Source: Candidatus Peregrinibacteria bacterium (lineage in GTDB: Bacteria > Patescibacteriota > Gracilibacteria > UBA1369 > UBA12463). Taken from it: a stretch of 6,779 nt of DNA. Below the pieces are notes generated by a model. It made no database searches. It was not told the DNA's origin and was given only the letters and a program-made list of their open reading frames with translations. The stretch covers positions 1 to 6,779 of the forward strand of contig JACRIA010000048.1 of the NCBI GenBank assembly GCA_016215735.1, given 5' to 3'. Both the position numbers and the translations under genes were made by a program. Below, piece by piece: positions 1 through 3,981 of this stretch (the stretch's first letter is position 1; each line of letters opens with the position of its first letter).

Positions 1-193
1 AATTTCCAATCATTGGATATGTAAAAACCAAAATCTGGCCTTCGTACGAAGGATCCGTCATACTTTCCGGATAACCCATCATCCCAGTATTGAAAACAAC
101 TTCTCCGCTAACTGGCTTATCCGCGCCAAATATCTTTCCGCGCCAAATTGTTCCGTCCTCAAGGATAAGCTGCGCTTCATTCATCGAAAGCAT
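1..193 (-). CDS. carA: Carbamoyl-phosphate synthase small subunit, N-terminal part (runs off the left edge)
   Basis: The minus strand reads from ATG at 193 to the window edge, 64 codons beginning MLSMNEAQLILEDGTIWRGK. The run FNTGMMGYPESMTDPSYEGQ followed by ILVFTYPMIGN is the signature of the CarA N-terminal domain, whose usual form is FNTGMTGYQEILTDPSYxGQIV..TYPLIGNYG. In the family, CarA carries the glutaminase that supplies ammonia to CarB for carbamoyl phosphate, which feeds pyrimidine and arginine synthesis in the cytoplasm. The glutaminase domain lies outside the window. A second in-frame ATG at 184 is an equally possible start, because neither has a Shine-Dalgarno sequence. The start is 39 bp downstream of the ClpP remnant on the same strand. 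The family call is firm; intactness cannot be judged. Confidence 0.93.
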   Translation of the reverse strand, partial: MLSMNEAQLILEDGTIWRGKIFGADKPVSGEVVFNTGMMGYPESMTDPSYEGQILVFTYPMIGN

Positions 194-232
194 TGTAAGA
201 AGTTACTGTTGTTAATGCAAGAGTTATTCTTT

Positions 233-430
233 TCAAATTATCTCATCGATCAATCCGGCACTTAAAGCCTCATCAGCATGGAAATATCTATCTTTATGTG
301 CCATATCAGCAATTTTATCAACTTTTTCTCCCGTTTTAGCTGCATAAATCTCATAATATTTTTCATTAACTTTTTTCAAAGTACTAAGCGCTTCTTGAGC
401 ATTATTTATTGAGCCGGCAACTTGTAAAGA
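233..430 (-). pseudogene. C-terminal remnant of a ClpP-family (S14) serine protease
   Basis: The minus strand is open for 65 codons between an in-frame TAA (431-433) and a TGA (233-235). It starts SLQVAGSINNAQEAL and ends HADEALSAGLIDEII. The segment YAAKTGEKVDKIADMAHKDR, followed by the DEALSAGLIDEII tail, matches the ClpP C-terminus (HTGQ..E.I..DTDRD.F..AEEA.EYGLID.I). Asp47 of the fragment falls where the catalytic-triad Asp lies. The handle region and the Ser and His parts of the active site are missing, and there is no plausible start codon near the open end. Homology stops at about 430, where the A+T-rich NYN unit begins. I looked for the missing N-terminal part on the minus strand up to 600 and between 1500 and 1640 and did not find it. 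This is a decayed remnant, probably of a divergent or phage-type ClpP rather than the housekeeping copy. It cannot be active. Confidence 0.8.
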
Positions 431-482
431 TTAAAAAAATCTAACAAATTACAATTGCGTAATAAATTTATTGACAACATGC

Positions 483-512
483 TTGACATATTGTATCAAT
501 ATATAGTATTAT
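483..512 (+). promoter_or_regulatory. Strong sigma70-type promoter for the NYN unit
   Basis: There is a perfect -35 TTGACA (483-488), an 18-bp spacer and a -10 TATTAT (507-512), predicting transcription from about 519. Another TTGACA sits 12 bp upstream (471-476), with only a poor -10 (TATCAA, 494-499) at 17 bp spacing. It may be a weak tandem promoter or a binding site. The promoter lies inside the frame that opens at 455, which argues against translation starting there. Confidence 0.72.
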
Positions 513-519
513 GTAGATG

Positions 520-537
520 CTTTTTCGCAAGAAAAAG
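520..537 (+). other. Leader hairpin with GNRA tetraloop
   Basis: A perfect 7-bp stem CTTTTTC / GAAAAAG closes the loop GCAA, a GNRA-type tetraloop in the plus-strand RNA. It begins within a base or two of the predicted start of transcription (about 519), so it would form the extreme 5' end of the NYN mRNA. It could protect the 5' end, bind a regulator, or be part of a small leader RNA. Confidence 0.5.
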
Positions 538-547
538 TTTTAACTCC

Positions 548-587
548 CCCGGCTGTGTCATTATTGATACACCGGGTTTTAATTTTT
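548..587 (+). terminator. Terminator-like hairpin in the leader of the NYN gene (possible attenuator)
   Basis: The stem is CCCGG (548-552), a bulged C (553) and TGTGTCA (554-560), then the loop TTAT, then TGATACA (565-571) and CCGGG (572-576). All 12 base pairs form, one of them G-T. The hairpin is followed by TTTTAATTTTT (577-587). On the minus strand no T-tract follows, so it faces the plus strand. It lies between the promoter and the NYN start, so most transcripts could stop as an RNA of about 65 to 70 nt unless read-through occurs. Confidence 0.6.
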
Positions 588-595
588 ATAATTTT

Positions 596-1144
596 ATGTC
601 TAAAAAAGAACGTATATATATTTATATCGATGGAGGAAATTTTTATAGAAGAATTTTTCAGGATTACAAACTACATTTTTTATCTTTTAAACTGTCTAAT
701 TTTTGTGACGATTTGGTCGGAAAAGATAGAGAAAAAATTGGTACTCGTTATTACATAGGACAAATAAAACAATATGAAGGAAACCCCAAAAGTATAGAAT
801 TATATAATTCTCAACAAAGGTTATTGCAAAAATTAAAAGATGAAAAAATTTATACGGTTTTAGGCAGAATACAAAAATATGGAAATGTATATAAAGAAAA
901 AGGCGTAGATGTAAGGATAGGCTTGGATTTACTAGAAGGTGCATATGAAAATAGATATGACACCGCTTTGGTAATTAGTTCGGATGGAGATCTGTCACCT
1001 GCTTTTGAATTAGTGAAACGAAAAGGCAAAAATATTGAAAGCGTAATGTTTGACTGCAAATCCTCCCTTGCTCTACAAAAAGTGGCAAATACTTTTAGAA
1101 TCTTAAATAGAAACGATCTCTTGCCATTCGCTGATTCTATATAA
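596..1144 (+). CDS. NYN/PIN-like domain ribonuclease (LabA/DUF88 type)
   Basis: The 182-residue protein is one NYN domain. Residues 8-15 read YIYIDGGN (Asp12, Asn15). KGVDVRIGLD (102-111) gives Asp105 and Asp111. LVISSDGDLSPAFE (125-138) gives Asp130 and Asp132. These match the acidic metal-binding positions of the PIN-like NYN fold, whose members are generally metal-dependent ribonucleases. The substrate cannot be told from sequence. There is no signal peptide or membrane segment. I start at ATG 596 because the domain begins at its fifth residue. The in-frame ATG at 455 lies upstream of the strong promoter, and the residues it would add are encoded by promoter and terminator DNA. There is no Shine-Dalgarno sequence. 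The gene is more A+T-rich than carA, the exonuclease gene or uvrB, which suggests acquisition. Its stop codon overlaps the minus-strand terminator at 1143-1164. The family call is firm; the biological role (RNA decay, defence or toxin) is unknown. Confidence 0.85.
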   Translation: MSKKERIYIYIDGGNFYRRIFQDYKLHFLSFKLSNFCDDLVGKDREKIGTRYYIGQIKQYEGNPKSIELYNSQQRLLQKLKDEKIYTVLGRIQKYGNVYKEKGVDVRIGLDLLEGAYENRYDTALVISSDGDLSPAFELVKRKGKNIESVMFDCKSSLALQKVANTFRILNRNDLLPFADSI

Positions 1145-1164
1145 AAAACCCCACTTGCGTGGGG
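1143..1164 (-). terminator. Intrinsic terminator on the minus strand, end of the candidate structured RNA
   Basis: Read on the minus strand, a perfect 6-bp stem CCCCAC / GTGGGG with loop GCAA (1149-1164) is followed directly by six T (1148-1143). On the plus strand the bases after the hairpin are AGAAAC, so it does not serve the NYN gene. The T-run shares two bases with the NYN stop codon. Confidence 0.72.
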
Positions 1165-1195
1165 AGAAACATGTCTAGCGACCTAAATAAAATAA

Positions 1196-1237
1196 TTTTG
1201 TTTTTGTTTGGCCGAGAATGTTTTTTGTTTTTGTTTG
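1196..1237 (-). repeat. Two exact 15-bp A/C-only direct repeats
   Basis: TTTTGTTTTTGTTTG occurs at 1196-1210 and again at 1223-1237 on the plus strand, that is CAAACAAAAACAAAA twice on the minus strand, 12 bp apart. In a minus-strand RNA these would be G-free, U-free single-stranded linkers, possibly protein-binding sites or hinges between folded domains. Confidence 0.6.
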
Positions 1238-1485
1238 TACTTTGCCTATGTGTGGTCGATTGTTTTATAGTGCCTGCCTTGGCACTCCCTGTTGGTGTGT
1301 ATCGAGTGTGTTTGTCCGCCGAAGCGGAAAAAGGGTGATACACCAGGAATTAGCGGGGTGGCCCGATAAGGGGCCAGCACTTAAGCAAAGCTAGAAAGAG
1401 AGCAAAGCGGAGCCGATCTTTTGAAAATAGATTCGGCGGTCCCTAGGCAAAGCCAATAACTTTGCTCCCCTATCTCGTTTTGCTT

Positions 1486-1521
1486 GTTCATTCCTTAACC
1501 CAATTTTTTAATGAACTTTTT
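1486..1521 (+). terminator. Possible plus-strand terminator downstream of the NYN gene
   Basis: GTTCATT (1486-1492) pairs with AATGAAC (1510-1516) and is followed by TTTTT (1517-1520 and on). The stem has 7 bp, is low in G+C and has a 17-nt loop, so it is weaker than the terminator at 1143-1164. It could end plus-strand transcripts reading through from the NYN gene. Confidence 0.4.
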
Positions 1522-1552
1522 GTTTCTGTTTTTGATTTTGGTAAATCATACC

Positions 1553-1580
1553 ATTTTATCGCGTTAAAAATATTAGTCAA
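1553..1580 (-). promoter_or_regulatory. Minus-strand promoter for the candidate structured RNA
   Basis: On the minus strand TTGACT (1580-1575) is followed, after 16 bp, by TAAAAT (1558-1553), predicting a start near 1546. No minus-strand gene lies downstream before the terminator at 1143, which is the main reason to think an untranslated RNA is made. Confidence 0.5.
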
Positions 1581-1634
1581 TAATATTAGATAGACGTAAT
1601 CAAAGTTTAGTTTTTAATTTTTCAAGCCGTTTTC

Positions 1635-1643
1635 TGATATAAT
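1635..1643 (+). promoter_or_regulatory. Extended -10 promoter giving a leaderless mRNA
   Basis: TGATATAAT is a perfect extended -10 element (TGnTATAAT, with TATAAT at 1638-1643). No good -35 lies 16 to 18 bp upstream, as is common for extended -10 promoters. The ATG at 1650 begins six bases after the -10, so transcription would start at or next to the A of the start codon, leaving no room for a ribosome binding site. Confidence 0.68.
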
Positions 1644-1649
1644 AAAACC

Positions 1650-3869
1650 ATGTATGTAGCCATAGACATCGAAACAACAGGCCTCGACTTTGTATCCGAT
1701 CAAATCATTGAAATCGGCGCAGTTAAATTTGATGAAAATGGAATTGCTGAAGAATTCTCTACGCTGGTAAATCCAAATATTCAAATCCCGCCGGAAGTTA
1801 CGCGGTTAACCGGAATAACGCAGGAAGATATCCGTTCCGCGCCGCAGGTTTATGAAGCCGCCGAAATACTGAAAAGTTTTATCGCTGATCTTCCGCTAAT
1901 TGTCCACTACGCTGATTTTGACATTGAAATGCTGAAAAGAAGAATTTGCGATCTCGCAAATCCCCATTACGACACCCTTGTTTTATCGCAGATATTTATT
2001 AAAAACATGCGCTCGTACAGCTTAGAGTCGCTGGCAAAAAATCTTAAGCTGGTCCATGACCAAAAACATCGCGCACTTTCTGATGCAAAAGCAACTGCCG
2101 CATTATTTCAGCTGATTTTAAAGGAAATAAAAAACACAGGTGTATCGGAATTAGAAAAAATGAACGCAGTTCTTAAAAAAAGCAATTGGTACGGAAAAAA
2201 TCTATTCATGGGGACGGGGGCAGTTTCGACGCCTGTGAAAAGACAAGCGGAACAGCCGATCGCGGCCGCGGCAATATTGGAAAAATCTGAAAAATCCCCT
2301 GCGGAGAAAAAAATCTGCGAAGCGCTTAAACAAAACAAAAAAACAACATTTGAATTAAGTCCGCGGATTGATGCGGAACAAAATGCTGTTGCAGCCGCAG
2401 AGGAATTTGCAAAAACTTCCGAGGAAAGGGTCTTAATTGCTATGCGATGGCCAAAAAACCCGACAATTTTTGGTAAAGGACAATATTTGTCTGTCAATCG
2501 TTTTAAAAAATTCCTTGAAAAAGACCATTTTGACGACAAAGAAACCGTATTTGCGATAAAAATAATTTTGTGGCAGCCGGATACGATAATCGGCGCTAAA
2601 CAAGAACTAAATTTGGTAAGAGAAGAACATTCCTTATGGGAAAAGGTCTGCTGTGATGACTTTGAATGTCCGCATAACAGACCGCGTCAGCGGTCTATGG
2701 AAACAAATTGCTTTTACAATCGCACGTTAGATAACATGAAGGACAAAAAAGTCTGGATTGTGTCGCATAAAACTCTTCTCGGTGAAATTGATGCTGGCGA
2801 CGCTAAATTAATTCTGTGCGATTTTGATGAAATTGGAGAAAGCGCAAGTATCGCACTATCAACTGTTTTCTATTCATCAAGGATAAAAGGGCTTATAGAT
2901 AACGAAATTCTGCGGGTGAAAGCAGAAGTTTTATTCGGACTTTTATGGCGCGTTGTTGAACAAAACACAAACATCGAAGAAGGGAAATACGCGGAAATCA
3001 CGGTTAATGCATCTCACAAAACAAGTCCTCTTTGGCAGCAAATAAAAGGCACGGCTCTTTTTATGGAAGAAATGATTGCAAAAGAAAAACCAAACAAATT
3101 TTTGGCTAAACTCGCGCTCCTGATTGATGTTATTTTAGATAAAAATACTGATCATGAAATGGAAATTCACAGAAAATACAGCGAAGAAATAAAGGTTGTG
3201 CTTACGCCGAAAAATCTCGTTGAATTGACTGAACAAAAAATATCCGAGGCCTGCAAAAATCCTATTTTCATAGGAATTTTCGATTCAGCGGACGAAAAAA
3301 TAAAATCAGAACCAGCGCCAACAGAGATTTTTTATCTTTTTGAGGATTTTAGAAAATTTAATCGCGATGCATTATTCAATGCGTCGGCGAATCTGCTCCA
3401 GCACGCAATTATAAAAAATAACGGCAGAACAATCTGCGTTTTCCATTCGAAAATGGCTTTGCGCGGAGCTTATGAAGCGATTTACGAAGAAATGAAAAAA
3501 CGCGGAATTGCTATTCACTGTCAGGAAATTTCCGGCGGCCGCGGCAAAATAATCGATAATTACATTCGCAATCCGGAAAATTCCGCATTATTTATACTGG
3601 AGTATTATTTTAGACAAATAAATTTGGAAGAACTCGATTTTAACCAAATAATTATCAACAAATTCTATTCCGGACCAGACAAATCAGAACAAGATTTTCT
3701 CCTAGACATCAAAAAAGCTTTTAATAAAATCCTTTCAGCCCAAAAAGCAAAGCGAATTCTAGTATTAGACCCGTTTGTTGTGCCGCTCGCCGAAAAAATC
3801 AAGGCTTCAATGGTCGATGAAATAGATATTCGCGTAACAAAAAGCTCCCAATTAACTTTTGACATTTAA
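1650..3869 (+). CDS. DnaQ-type 3'-5' exonuclease fused to a degenerate DinG/XPD-like helicase region
   Basis: The protein has 739 residues. Residues 1-160 are a complete DEDDh exonuclease: DIETTG (Asp6, Glu8), HYADFD (Asp91) and HRALSDA (His140, Asp145). The rest keeps the order and spacing of DinG but not its catalytic residues. The stretch before ERVLIAM (259-265) has the usual length, but where the P-loop belongs it reads SPRIDAE (237-243). KGQYLSVNRF (276-285) matches the KGRxNYLC block with Ser for Cys. Cys334, Cys335, Cys340 and Cys354, then VWIVSHKTLL (368-377), match the Fe-S segment. LILCDFDE (387-394) replaces the DEAH box. FRQIN (654-658) replaces the motif V WEGVD. KKAFNKIL (688-695) replaces the QGxGRxIR motif, although RILVLDP (702-708) survives. 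Expected activity is exonuclease without ATP-driven unwinding, with the rest as a DNA-binding or partner scaffold. It converges on uvrB. The last codons and the stop lie in a tandem repeat. The exonuclease call is firm; the DinG relationship rests on my alignment from memory. Confidence 0.85.
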   Translation: MYVAIDIETTGLDFVSDQIIEIGAVKFDENGIAEEFSTLVNPNIQIPPEVTRLTGITQEDIRSAPQVYEAAEILKSFIADLPLIVHYADFDIEMLKRRICDLANPHYDTLVLSQIFIKNMRSYSLESLAKNLKLVHDQKHRALSDAKATAALFQLILKEIKNTGVSELEKMNAVLKKSNWYGKNLFMGTGAVSTPVKRQAEQPIAAAAILEKSEKSPAEKKICEALKQNKKTTFELSPRIDAEQNAVAAAEEFAKTSEERVLIAMRWPKNPTIFGKGQYLSVNRFKKFLEKDHFDDKETVFAIKIILWQPDTIIGAKQELNLVREEHSLWEKVCCDDFECPHNRPRQRSMETNCFYNRTLDNMKDKKVWIVSHKTLLGEIDAGDAKLILCDFDEIGESASIALSTVFYSSRIKGLIDNEILRVKAEVLFGLLWRVVEQNTNIEEGKYAEITVNASHKTSPLWQQIKGTALFMEEMIAKEKPNKFLAKLALLIDVILDKNTDHEMEIHRKYSEEIKVVLTPKNLVELTEQKISEACKNPIFIGIFDSADEKIKSEPAPTEIFYLFEDFRKFNRDALFNASANLLQHAIIKNNGRTICVFHSKMALRGAYEAIYEEMKKRGIAIHCQEISGGRGKIIDNYIRNPENSALFILEYYFRQINLEELDFNQIIINKFYSGPDKSEQDFLLDIKKAFNKILSAQKAKRILVLDPFVVPLAEKIKASMVDEIDIRVTKSSQLTFDI

Positions 3870-3920
3870 CTTTTGACATTTAACTTTTACTTTAACTTTT
3901 ATAATTTAACTTTTAACTTT
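3852..3920 (+). repeat. A+T-rich short tandem repeat overlapping the gene end
   Basis: Two exact 14-bp units TTAACTTTTGACAT (3852-3865, 3866-3879) are followed by decaying copies of TTTAACTTTTA (3880-3890, 3891-3904, 3905-3917). The first unit encodes the final LTFDI of the exonuclease fusion, and the stop codon is in the second. The array contains TTGACA twice and TATAAT once, but not at promoter spacing. Confidence 0.85.
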
Positions 3921-3926
3921 CACGCC

Positions 3927-3943
3927 GTTCGCCGCAGGCGAAC
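3927..3943. repeat. Palindromic G+C-rich hairpin between convergent genes
   Basis: GTTCGCC / GGCGAAC forms a perfect 7-bp stem around GCA. Its core CGCCGCAGGCG (3930-3940) is the exact reverse complement of CGCCTGCGGCG found twice at 6619-6644, so it belongs to a dispersed repeat family. No T-run follows on either strand, so it is a poor intrinsic terminator by itself. Confidence 0.7.
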
Positions 3944-3952
3944 ACAGGCGCT

Positions 3953-3976
3953 ATAAATAAAAGGTCGCGAAGCGAC
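3953..3976 (-). terminator. Probable terminator of uvrB
   Basis: On the minus strand, five bases past the uvrB stop codon, GTCGC / GCGAC (3976-3964, loop TTC) is followed by CTTTTATTTAT (3963-3953). The stem is short but G+C-rich and the position is right. The interrupted T-tract makes it moderate. Confidence 0.5.
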
Positions 3977-3981
3977 ACCGC

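Larger units (their letters stand above)
1143..1546 (-). ncRNA. Candidate structured non-coding RNA of about 400 nt, family unknown
   Basis: This stretch holds no credible gene but is dense in paired segments: AGTGCC/GGCACT (1269-1286), TGGTGTgTATC/GATACACCA (1293-1303 with 1337-1345) enclosing TCCGC/GCGGA (1315-1328), TGGCCC/GGGCCA (1359-1376), GCCGATC/GATTCGGC (1412-1437), GCAAAG/CTTTGC (1447-1465) and the long-range pair CGACC/GGTCG (1179-1183 with 1254-1258). GGGGAG (1161-1166) could also pair with CTCCCC (1465-1470). Three things favour the minus strand. A TTGACT-N16-TAAAAT promoter precedes it and a good terminator ends it. The 1315-1328 hairpin becomes an extra-stable C(UUCG)G tetraloop only on that strand. 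The unpaired linkers are A/C-rich on that strand. I looked for tmRNA (T-loop, tag frame), RNase P, SRP and 6S hallmarks and found none. Transcription and strand are inferred; the alternative is the 3' UTR of the NYN mRNA. Confidence 0.5.

Noticed and set aside
455..595. In-frame N-terminal extension of the NYN protein, including VIIDTPG, which resembles a GTPase G3 motif
   Set aside because: The promoter (483-512) and terminator hairpin (548-587) lie within it, the NYN domain starts right after ATG 596, and no other GTPase motif is present.
1137..1343. 68-codon minus-strand open frame
   Set aside because: It lies across the hairpins and terminator of the candidate RNA, has low-complexity Asn/Lys/Thr-rich composition and resembles no protein family.
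1143..1546. tmRNA, RNase P, SRP or 6S RNA
   Set aside because: Size and structure are suggestive of tmRNA, but there is no T-loop GGTTCGA-type sequence, no CCA end and no plausible tag frame. The conserved RNase P and SRP sequences are also absent.
2108..2539. 143-codon minus-strand open frame inside the exonuclease fusion
   Set aside because: It is antisense to a well-supported gene, with a Ser/Ala/Phe-rich composition typical of shadow frames.
3859..3905. Promoter from TTGACA and TATAAT in the tandem repeat
   Set aside because: The nearest TTGACA (3873-3878) is 21 bp from TATAAT (3900-3905), too far, and no plus-strand gene follows.
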